Assembly: GCA_030549495.1 (NCBI GenBank)
Contig: JAUIRK010000824.1
Coordinates: forward strand, 1 to 64,000
DNA: 64,000 nucleotides
DNA from: Nectonema munidae
Taxonomy: Eukaryota; Nematomorpha; Nectonematoida; Nectonematidae
Reading direction: 5' to 3'
The notes beneath the pieces were generated by a model, which did no database searches, had not been told where the DNA came from, and saw nothing but the letters and a program-made list of their open reading frames with translations. Made by a program: the position numbers and the translations under genes. Below are positions 39,001 to 49,416 of the stretch, in pieces; the stretch's first letter is position 1; each line of letters opens with the position of its first letter.

Positions 39001-40016
39001 CAGTTTGGAATTTATATTTTTAAATGCACAACAGAAACGCAATTACAGACATGCTGCTTATTTTACACAATTTTTAAAAAAAAAACATTTTTTTCTTTTT
39101 TTTTGCAGAAGCATTCAAAATAGTTTCATCATCAACGATATTCTTTTTCTATAGTTTGCTCATATAATACACAAACTGCTTGAAATACTAACGGTCACTG
39201 TTTGAGCTGGATTAGATCTGTTGACAAGTTTGTCCGATTAGCACTATGACCTAGAGGTCTCTTTCAATGCTTAGAACAGTTTCTTCATGCTCACAAAGAT
39301 TCTTCAATTTAACATATTTCTTTTTTTTCTGAATGTAGCTTACAATGTGTTGTTTATTTTGTACTGTCTTGAAAATACATTTATTCTTAATCTTATTCTA
39401 GAAATTGGCGCCGACTTAACCTCCTTAACAGTGTAGTACAGAGAGAACGCGAAGAATTTTCTAGGGATTTGGCATGTCAATCAAAACAATCGGTATTAAA
39501 AGCTTACTATCCTTTGCGATGTTTGGGTGAGTATCCCTTGCCTCCATAACTCATTTCTTTTTCCTTTTTCTTAGTTGTAACGTGTGGAATGAAGTAACCT
39601 CCTTTGTTGATTTGATGGACAGGTGGAGAAGGAGGTGGCGACAAATGTTCACGTTGATAAAGGTGACGATGATGTGGAATTTTATGCTGAATCCTGTGCT
39701 CACCTTTAGACTTGGCCTTAACTTTAAATTTCTCTTTTATAACGGGCGACCAGTATTTTTGACAGTTTTTGTCCTCGATATAGTTACTTCCATCATAGCT
39801 TGTTGGAGGCCTGATCGAGTACTTGTGAAGCACGGAAAGCTTTTCATCATCCAAACTCACTAAGTCTGGCACGTCTAGAGATTGCAAATCTTTTTCCATT
39901 GAAATTTCTGCATTTTTAAACTCATGATCACTGTCATCGTATTTCTTATCTACAGCATCAATAACATTCAACTTTTGCACAACTTTAATATAATTTCTGT
40001 TAACATATGGATTTTT
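36062..40016 (-). CDS. secreted Lys/Gly/Tyr/Trp-rich low-complexity protein, partial (exons 3-5)
   Basis: Three exons on the minus strand join in frame. Exon 3 is 40016-39508, with a phase-0 start and a phase-2 donor ATA-GTAAGC; reading past this donor hits TAG at once. Exon 4 is 38702-38437, 266 nt, after the acceptor TATTTAAG, with a phase-1 donor GTACTA. Exon 5 is 36147-36062, ending TGA. The visible protein has 286 residues. Exon 3 gives a charged region, then PPPSPP and KGYSPKHRKG. Exon 4 gives 88 residues with 23 Lys and many Gly, Tyr, Trp and Asp (KKYKSGDWGTKYG). Exon 5 gives HGYDSYKKGSYSKDSNKKYD. Phases, the 266-nt exon and junction sequences match the plus-strand gene at 49417-55407, so the two are paralogues. 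By analogy a short upstream exon should supply a signal peptide; none was found with confidence. An alternative donor for exon 4 exists at 38413 (GTAAAC, same phase) but would add an unlike hydrophobic segment. AATAAA lies at about 35890. Function unknown; a secreted structural or adhesive role is inference from composition only. Confidence 0.72.
37680..38310. repeat. foldback-type inverted repeat with 21-bp units, inside an intron
   Basis: The left arm (37680-37900) holds repeats of the type TTTCAATTCTATTTTGTC. The right arm (38195-38305) holds the inverse, TAGAATTGGAAAAAGAAAA, with a 21-bp period. About 290 bp separates them. It lies within intron 4 of the minus-strand low-complexity protein gene, 127 bp from exon 4. 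Confidence 0.6.
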
Positions 40017-40029
40017 CTAAAATAAAATA

Positions 40030-43000
40030 AAAACTAATATAAATTTTAGGATATACAAAGATAAGCGAACACATAACCCAATAAAATTTTGCTAGTATAA
40101 ACACATCTTAAAAATATTTGATTAATTTAAATAAAAAAATCAGAGTAAATGAAGCACCGAAAAAAGTTGACTAATTTCATGACGTAATTTTTAAGTGACT
40201 GCATGCAATATCCTCAAATATTGAAGAACAACTCTTCCTAGTACCTGTGACCTAGATTAAACTTTTCGACAAGCTGGTTTTTTTGTAAATTCTTATTAGT
40301 GTAATCTATCAATTCAAAAAAGATAATTTTTATTTGAACTAAGAAAGTATATCTATCTTTGAAAAAATACTGGCAGGGAAAAAGGGTGTGTTCAAACAAC
40401 CTATAACATATAGACTAAGGAATAAAAAGACACGTGTTCTTAACCGTGAGCAGATAGACATTTTTTCAATTATCATGATAAACTTTTTAAATTTATTTCA
40501 TGAGTTTGACCTTGATTTATCTAATAATTCTTTTCTATTTCATTTGTTTCGTATTTGAATATATTTATATTTTCAGTCTGTTAAACATTATGTCATTGAA
40601 TCGAAATTTGGCATACAAGATCTCTTAGACATCTATTTAGGCATCCCAAAAATTTATAATCAAAAATTTTCGAGAACCCAAGATCTAGGATCCATAAGGT
40701 AAAAAATGTCCCCTAAATTCAATCTGACTTAATGTTTGATTCGACCAGAAGATATTTTAATAGAAATCAAAGTTGAAAATGGACATGTTAAAATAGAGGA
40801 ATAAAGGAAATTGAATGACAAATTCAAGGTAAATCTCTCTCTATATATAAAGGAAGACAAAAAATACAAATGAATTCTATAATAAAATAAAGCTACTTAA
40901 TATAAATGTTTATACCGGTAATAGGCAAAATGTTTGTTTTGTACAATGTCCGTTGGCAAACTGACGTGGTACCGTTCTTGCTTATTATCTTATAAATAAA
41001 CTTTAAAATAATCAGCGCGCAAAAAAATCTAACATTGAGTCTTTGCTCAAATTTTTACTTTTTCAATAAATATTTCAATTTATAAAAAAAACCATAAAAA
41101 CTTCAAAAATATTTTGTAATAATTGGTCCTGTTTATCCATATAGATGAAAATAGCAAAATTGATAACAGAAGAGTTAACGCTTCACGTTCAACTATTCAA
41201 AAGTTTAGTTAACACGGTTAATAAAAAATGGGATATAACCAAAATTAGTTTAATCGCATTTAACAAAGATTTTGTTGCAATAAAATTAAAAGGAAATAAC
41301 TAAAGTCGTGTGCTTTGTTCGGTCGTTTCTAACTTTTTAATGAAAAAGTAGGGTGTCCTTTACACAGGGGCTTTACCATTGGCCGGGTAACAAGAACCTG
41401 GGAAATTTCCAATGCTTCCCTTAAAAAACCTCCTAGATAAAAATCTTTAAAATTTCCAGAAATTGTTTTATACTTTTTCCTTAATATTAGAATTTTATTT
41501 TCAGACTGATCTATATTTTTGTCTAGACGGGAGAAGCATAAAGGTGTCCAAAAGACACCGTGAGGCTCGTTCAGAAGAATCAAGGGTTTGGTGATTGTTA
41601 ATTGGAGTTGTTGTGAGAATCAGTAAAATGTGTTAAAATTGAATGTATTTTTTGCATCATGCAAACCTTCACCATTATAAATTTAATATGGAAGGAAGTC
41701 GCAAATGTTTAACTAAAATTTTGGGCTGCAGATTTTTCAATGTCTTAAGCTTATTAATTGCTGATCTCGACTAATTTTATTTTTGTAATTTGATTGACCA
41801 GGTTAAAAAAGAAGATGCTAGTGTTAAAGAAAAAATGTTTGGCGAACACTAGACTGCAGTTCAAAAATAAAATTTAATTTTAAATAGAATTTAATCACAT
41901 GCCAAATTTATTCTTAAACTTTTGTAAAAATAATTCGTTTTTTACTTAAATACATGAATATAGTAGTTTGAAACCATGGGTTTTTGTCATTGATCTAATT
42001 CAGGGGTGGGAAATCTTTTTACATTTAAGGCACTTTACAACATTCTCTTATTATGTTTATAAAGGCAGTAGATTTTTTTTAACAAATTTGTTATTGATTG
42101 CAATTTTTTCTATGAAACTGAATACAGTCTTGTTGGAAAATAACTTCTCCATTATGTCTCCAATCTCACGGTATTTGTTATTTACATATTTAAATTAGTC
42201 ATAAAAACGCTAAAATCGCTTCTTTAATGCCAATTACGAAATTTAACAATCGATTGGGTATCTAAACAAAAAATCACTATACCGCTGATATGGAGTATTC
42301 ATATTTGTTCCTCAATTCGAATAAAATAGTGTTGACAAGAGCTCAACCACTTTCTAAATGGGCCTGAAAACCGCAATTCTATATACATACACATACATTT
42401 TTGACACAAGATTTTCTATTTATTTGTATTAATACATGTCTGACACAAAGGATATTTAGACGTACATAAATACATACGAATACATAGATACTTACATACG
42501 AATACATATATACTCCATACATATTGACATTAGACACCCATACGCTTAAATACTTAAATCTCAAAAACAGTGGTATAACTAAAAAATATCCTGGATCAAA
42601 ATGAGAGAAATAGAAACATTTTAATAAAAAATGTATACGAAAGGACACTTTATTTTACCAAAATTAACATATTTTCAGAATATTAATTTCTTTTTACCTT
42701 TTAGTATTAACTTAAATATAAGTAGGAAAAAAATGAGACAGAATGTCTTGAAGAAAATGTGTAGAAATAAAACATCTAATAACATCTTCAAAACATTCTG
42801 TCTTCTTCTTTCCAATGCATATCTAACTTTTGAAAAAGGAGTTAATACTCCGAAACTAGTAGTTCAGTTGTGTAGTGAAATAAAGTGATTAATTTTTTTA
42901 ATTTCAATTCTTTTATATCATGGGCACATCTGTCAACACCATTATTAATAAAAAATGTAGTAAATATAAATTACTTTTGCTGGCAAGCAGTTGTAAGTTA

Positions 43001-43260
43001 TCAGAAGAGGTAGAATTAAGAAAACGTCTAAAAATAAATATATTCAGTATAAAAATACCAAAGTATACACATAAGACAATAATATATATAAAAAAAGCTT
43101 CCCAGTTAAACACAAAAACAAACCCTAATAATTTTTATTCACTACCTTCCTAAACTTCAAGAGAACGAAGACGTGAGACAATCACTCAAATTTGTGTTCA
43201 ATATATCCATTACATATTACTACCATATACCAAGATTTTCCTGTGTATAGTTTTATTCCG
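40030..43260. other. gene-less stretch
   Basis: No exon could be supported, although the first exons of the minus-strand gene are expected upstream of 40016. Traces of hAT-like termini occur at 41365 (CAGGGGCTTTACCATTGGCC) and 42001 (CAGGGGTGGGAAATC), both without identified partners. Confidence 0.4.
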
Positions 43261-43794
43261 TGGGTAGCTGATGACCAATTGTGCCTGAAAGCGTTTTAAT
43301 ATAGTAAAGAGCAATATCATATTAAAATTTGCAAAAAACATAAAAACTGAGCTAACTCTATACATATGTTAGGACAAAAGAAAGAAATACAAAATTTATA
43401 GAATTTTAATTTTAATTTCAATTAATTATAACTTAATTTTTTCAATGCATTTTTATTTAACTTAAAGTAGACCAATTTAATTTAATGGGACACTGGTGTC
43501 CAACGCCGACTGAATGTGGAATTAAAAAAGTTTGAATTAGCTCTCTTATAGACTTTGGTTGATGGTTTTTTTCTTCAATATGTGCATCAATTAGAGGAGG
43601 GCAAAAATTTATCAATAGGCAATATGTATTAAGAGAAGATATAGTGAAAAGTGGACAAGAGGGGGTCGAAAAATAGCCATAAATTGCCTCATATCATTTT
43701 TAAGCGCAATGTAATTCGTTGAAAATATCTTACTATATTCCATCATTTCAATTGTTTTTAACCCACTCAGGCATAACGTATCACAAGTTTTTTC

Positions 43795-43915
43795 ACCCAA
43801 GGGAAGATAAACTTTCATAGTTAGACATATGATATGGATACTCACAATTTGGAATCGAACCCAGACCATCTGGATCGAGACCCCACGCTCTTACCATTAC
43901 GCCATCTGCAGACAA
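43795..43915 (-). mobile_element. tRNA-derived SINE (family 2)
   Basis: On the minus strand the sequence reads GATGGCGTAATGGTAAGAGC (A-box region), then TCTGGGTTCGATTCC (B box), then a body with ATAGTTAGACATATG in inverse. A degenerate relative lies at 60725-60805. It is tRNA-like only in its head and would not fold as a functional tRNA. Confidence 0.7.
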
Positions 43916-44659
43916 TAATCGATTTTTATTTTTAATTAACTCTGAAATTTTATTATAGTTACTTAATCTGAATCGAAATTGCTTCATATATATTACAAAA
44001 TGAATATATATCGTTTTATTCATCAATAATAAATCAATAAATTTGCGAAATTTTGATTGTATAGTTTATACTTGTCTTTACTTCCTTTTCTCATAGCCTT
44101 TGTTTGATAAAGCCTATTGGCGGCGAAAATTCCTCTATTTAAAATGTTGTGCTAAATAAATTGTTTACTTTACTATCCCTGTTTACGTTATACACAAATT
44201 TAATGGGGCATCTTCAGCACAAAATCAATATTTATTGAAATCAATTATTGGTTCTGCTTGCTGATCAAATGAATGTAGATTGTTAATAAAAAAAGTTATA
44301 TTATTATTATAAAAATATGTCAATTATAAATTAGAGATATAAATAATGCAAAGAAATCATTTGTAATTTTATACAGGCAAAAAATATCCTTGGAAAATCA
44401 AATTGTCAAATCTAGCTTGAAAAATGTGTTTCAATATGAATAATGTAAAACAAGCTTTTCAGCGCTTACTAACTATATGGCAAAGAGCATAACTATCCTT
44501 CGCCAAAAGAATTCCTGAACCTTAAAAAAGTCGTATTTCTTTTCTGATGAAACCGCATTATTTTCACTGTTCACTTAAAGGTAGAAGTTACTGTTGAAAT
44601 TTTTTGTTTATTATAGCCAGCCCAGTCGTCAGACTTCAAGTATAGAAGCGGCAAAACTG

Positions 44660-44770
44660 ATACAGAGATGGGGAAAGTAGGGGGGGGGGATAAAACTTAT
44701 TTTAATGGGGTCGGGACTATAAGAAAGTGTATACAGTTTCAGTTGGGGGGGGGGGGGCAAAATAAATCCC
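44660..44770. repeat. poly-G patches
   Basis: Runs of 10 G (44680-44689) and 13 G (44745-44757) stand out in AT-rich DNA. Similar G-runs sit inside hAT-like elements at 18.4, 31.8 and 52.8 kb, so this is probably another such element whose ends I could not define. Confidence 0.5.
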
Positions 44771-45049
44771 TTATCGATGGGCTTGATTATAGCCTAATTT
44801 TAAGAAATCGCTTATCGAATTCGAAATGAGAATAAACCAAATATCCGTCCAAATAACTATCTTTTCTTGCAAAAAAAATAGAAATTAATGTCTTTTCAGC
44901 ATGTTTCACCCATACCATTCATTTATTTAAAAGTGCTTAAAATTTTTATCCTTCCATTTCTAAAATCTAGGAATATTAACAAAATAATATTCTAATAAAT
45001 TAAGTTATACTTAAAATTTAGTAATAGTTCTATTTTTAATATTACAATA

Positions 45050-45311
45050 ATTTTTATTATAAATTGTTTTTTTTTAATAAATTACTTCTTGGTTTTTATG
45101 AATCGGCCTATTAACCAACGCATTTAATACCAATGTTACCAAAGGGAACGTAGACGACTTCACTAATCTTAATTTAAGTTAATTCAATTCAAAACAAGAA
45201 TTCGTCCGCGTTTCCTTTGGAAACATTGGTACTAAATGCTAATAAGCCGATTTAAAAAAAACCAAGAAGTGTAAGTATTTTATTTTTAAAAAACAATTTA
45301 TAATTAAAATG
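45050..45311. mobile_element. palindromic MITE
   Basis: A 260-bp near-perfect inverted repeat. The outer arms pair TTATAAATTGTTTTTT with AAAAAACAATTTATAA. The middle arms pair ACTTCTTGG with CCAAGAAGT. The inner arms pair GCATTTAATACCAATGTT with AACATTGGTACTAAATGC. The loop is about 30 bp. The superfamily was not determined; AT-rich ends make a TA target possible. Confidence 0.7.
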
Positions 45312-45319
45312 TTGCCAAC

Positions 45320-48300
45320 TAACTTGAGAATCTACATTTTCAAAAGTGTTATCAGCAATTATTCAATAGATTTTAAATTGCAAAATTTAATTTAAGTGTA
45401 ACAAAATTGAATTTCTGTGTTCATTTTTAAATAAGTTAGATTCCAAAGGCTTATCAAAAACGCAAGACATCAAACTAAGAAAAGCAACAAATAATAAAAT
45501 ATTTAATGAGAGCATGAAAAAGAGATCTGTTTGTTACAGTCAACAAATTTAGCATAATTAGATATGAAATCATCTTTAAATAATTTTTCAAACTTCTTTA
45601 TTGAGGAACAACAATCACTGAGCAAGTCTTTGTATTTTTCGTAAAACAAAAGCACTTTGTACCATACCGATTGATTAGAAAGCTTGAGTCTGTAGTAAGT
45701 TTTCACTAAATTAGAGAATTTCTGAAAAACTAACATTCCTTTTGAGTGCAAGTTATAAAGTTTTTAAATAATTTGTGAGAATCTGAGTTCAAACTGTGAA
45801 GTAGAAAAATACCCAACTTTTGCATATACAAATCTTTAAATTTAAGCAGGTTATATTCTCTGAACAAATGAGTTGAGGGAGATAATTAGTTTTTGGGTAA
45901 AGAACCTAAGATGTATACATCAATGATTACAAATCTAAAAAGTTGATTAACTTTTGAAGTCAGATGTCAAAGGAAAGTAAAATCAGTTACTAAGAAAGTT
46001 TGTCGAAATGTCTAAAATGAATACATGTACTACTCAAAATTAGTAAATGATCCCTTGTTAACATCTATGAAAATTAAGAAAAATAAGTGCTGAATCCATT
46101 TACTTTCATTCCTGCTATCTAGAGGAAGAAAAGTGATGCCTATCCTATATGATCGATCCCAAATGACAAAATTGAATGCCCTGATATGCATATTGAGCAA
46201 GAGTACGGATAGGAGTTATAAATTTATCTTACGCATAATTACACGAGATTTCTGATGTAAAAAAGTCAACACTTGAAGAAGGAAATGGAAATGGGGATAT
46301 GATGTGAGCTTCTCCTATCTATCAGTGAAAGTAAGGTAAGCTTATTATAACATTCATTATTATGTTAGCATTATTATCATCATTCTTACACACTACACCC
46401 ACCTCCTTTCTCAACTGCCACGAAGTCAGTGATAGTATGCCATTGAATTGGTGGCGCAATTGTTCAAAAATGGTTGCAGTGGTGGCGCCATTTTTAAATC
46501 TTGGTTAACTTAATTAGCATAATTGTTCATATCAGAGAAGCAGGTGATCTAATTGAACAGAATGGAAAAATCTTACCTATTGTTATTTAAAATTATAAAA
46601 TTGACTTTAAATAATATTGTTTAGACGATCTAAAATCTTCTGATAAGACGAAATAAAAGATATAATAATAATAAGAAGAATAATTTATTGACAGTATCAG
46701 CGTGTTTGTAGTCAAGTTTATCGCAAAAAAGATGAAAAAGGAGAAAATACAATATTGAAAACGCTATTCATCGCGTAGAGATATGAAAATGAGAGAATAA
46801 AAAAATATTCATAAAAAAATTCGTATTGCAATTCATAAAAGAGGAATAAAATAGTTAAATGAAAAAGCATAAAAGTGACTTCCCCACAAAGTCATCAATA
46901 TCTATCTATCGCTATATTATAAACAATTTGGATTTTCGAGAAAAAAATATATTAAACACTGTGTAAAAGTTTTGGAATCAATAGCGATGAAATCTTAATT
47001 AATTTTCAGTATAAAATAAGTTCGCAAAAATTCTGAATATTTAGATGAGGATTAATTTTGATTAAAAAAGCCTGATGCCAGTATATTATGTTTCTTGAAT
47101 ACTCCACTATAATTTTGCTAAACAAAGTTTGTAATTTTACATTACTATCGATATCACTATTATCCAATTTCATCATTAGACAAAAAAATGAAGCTAATGA
47201 ATTATTCTAGAATCAAATTTTAGGTTTGGTCGTGACATTTTACACAACTACTTCAAATCAACGCTTTTTTATTACATTGGAGGATACTTTTCAAACACAC
47301 TTCAATTTTTCATTTCGTTAAACTTATTTTCTAAGCTCATTTTCTTATTTCTAATTGTAAGTTTATTTTTAAAATACAAAAATATTTCAGGTCACAATTA
47401 TATTACAATTGTTCTTATCAGACATCATTACCTTTCGGGAAAAATTCATTTGAACATCTTAAGAATAAAACATTAAGTGTGCTGTTTCATTATGAAAATT
47501 TTAGCGAGAAAACTATTCCACCATTTTGGACATGCATTTGTAAAAGTGGATTCTCAGTAATGATGTCTCTGAAAACAACAGCGCGAGATGGGATTGTGGA
47601 TGACGCAACATGAAGTGTTGCCTATCAATTACTGATTCAATTATGACTAGTAAATAATATGAGCTTCGTGTTAAAGTAAATTTTTATCTTATTTATTGGA
47701 TCTCTAGGTATTTTGAATTTGTATAGAATACAAGTAGCATTATAAATAATTTTTTATATTTAATTCAACACTCTTAGGCAAAGTTTAGATGTTAAAATTT
47801 AACAGAATGGCGGTATAACAGTCACATTCTGGAGTGTATAGGAGGCATACCAAAATAATAAAAACACTTTGTCATCGTATTTATTTGTAAGACTTAAAAA
47901 CATGTTAAGAGAATTTGGATATCAGTATGTTAAGGGTTATATTATTAAAAAATTCTAAATATGTTAACATAAATTTGGGAATCTTTGGTGTAAAAAGTGA
48001 AAAAATGTCATGTAATCAACATTTTATCATGTAAAATGAATTTTCTCTATGAAAATAAAGGAGTCTATTAGTTTTCAAAATTTTTGTACTTAAATGATTA
48101 AATATAAATAAAAATGGAGTGAAAAAAGCAAACGATCATTGGGTATAATTGATGGCATTTTGACTCTTCGGCATTTACTCCTTTGCCACAGTGTCGCATG
48201 GAATAAAACTTTTCTGCTTAAATTAGTATAAAAATTCTTTGAGGAAGAGAAGCTTATCTTCCAGCTTTTTGAAAAATAATTATCTGCTCATCATTTTTAA

Positions 48301-48500
48301 TGAATTTTTTTTATAAATTTTAGTTGAACATTTTTATTCAATGGGACCCTGGTGTCCCATTGTGCCAAAAAGGGTTCAAGTTCATTTTGTCTGAATAAGG
48401 AAGATGTAGCATAACCACTAATAGGCTCGAAAATTCGGAAGTCTCAAATATACATGTTTTCTCTAACATACTTAATAAACTTTGTCATTATAGCGCAAAA
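45320..48500. other. gene-less stretch with unassigned open frames
   Basis: A minus-strand frame at 45503-45751 (Lys/Phe/Ser-rich, 82 residues) is the longest here; it has no recognised motif or splice context. A poorly preserved palindromic motif with CTGGTGTCC occurs at 43490 and 48350 and recalls the ends of the family B MITEs. No gene is supported. Confidence 0.4.
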
Positions 48501-48599
48501 CTAAAGCATTGTTGATTTTAATGATACATTGTGCTCACTTCATTATTTATAAATTTTATAGAGATAAGAATTTTAAAAACTTTTACAATAAAAAATGTC

Positions 48600-49300
48600 T
48601 TCTTTTTGAAAGTCTTTACAAAAAATGTATACAATTGGAATTTAAGACTAAAGATGATATATTTCAATAATCCAATCCAAATTATAATCCATAGGCAATC
48701 ATTCACAATGCTTTCGTATATGGAATATTTAGAAAAAATGTTGTAAAATTGTCTGGAAGTAAATTTTCTTGTAGATGCGGCTCTGTTACGCTGACGCCAA
48801 TGAATTAGAGACTTGTGTTCACCGCAGACAATTAACACTCGAAACGAGGTAGGAGAAAGAAGGAAGATTGGAAGCGGTGTCCTTGATTCAAATGCAAAGA
48901 AGAGTGAAGTATGCTAAAACACCTCTGCAAGACAAAGAGAAGGAAAAGAGCTTACTTACCCTATAATATAAAAGTCTTTATCTTTCAAGTTAGTGAGTTC
49001 GCTTAAAAGAAGGAAATGTTGCTTGGTTGCGTAAGTATGTGATGCTGCACACGTTGCGCAGGTATAGAGAGAGATGGATGATGGGGGAGTTGAATGAACT
49101 TTGAAAATGACGACAAACAGTTGGTATCATGTTCCGTCTTTGTAAACTTTCAAGGTTCCCTTCAAAGATTCGCTATACCACTGCCGCAAACGCCATATAC
49201 TACTCTGTGTGAGTAGAAAGCGTATTGTATCAAAATCCGCTTAAAGATATAGGACATAAGAAAGAAGTGTTGGTGTGTGTGTGTGACTTAAAAGCGGCCA
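48600..49300. other. upstream region of the His/Trp-rich protein gene
   Basis: This stretch is less AT-rich than the surroundings and lies just before the TATA box at 49311. It carries several open frames (minus strand 48518-48838 among them) but no motif, start context or splice pair that I can defend. A short (GT)n run lies at 49272-49284. It may hold regulatory sequence or an old mobile-element insertion. Confidence 0.3.
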
Positions 49301-49310
49301 TCCAGCAGCA

Positions 49311-49320
49311 TATATAAATA
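49311..49320 (+). promoter_or_regulatory. candidate TATA box
   Basis: TATATAAATA lies about 105 bp before the start codon at 49417. An initiator-like TCAG at 49351 is slightly further downstream than ideal, so the real start of transcription may be nearer 49342. Confidence 0.45.
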
Positions 49321-49416
49321 AGTGTATAAGCATTGAAGTTTATTTTGTTTTCAGCTTTTTACTTTGTGTGTTGTACCAACTAAAATTACATTCAGAAGTT
49401 AACTTCTTCTTTCAAA

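Noticed and set aside
39507-39980. 157-residue minus-strand frame as a complete small gene
   Set aside because: It starts at a GTG inside a longer exon and its stop lies within the donor ATA-GTAAGC, so it is an exon, not a gene.
41329-41583. 84-residue minus-strand frame
   Set aside because: It overlaps a hAT-like terminus (CAGGGGCTTTACC) and has no conserved motif; probably non-coding element sequence.
43612-44026. Two minus-strand frames of 77 and 85 residues
   Set aside because: They cross the SINE at 43795-43915 and AT-rich flanks.
48518-48838. 106-residue minus-strand frame upstream of the His/Trp-rich gene
   Set aside because: It lacks an ATG, and its second half is an AT-rich run of Phe/Ile/Lys; no splice support.
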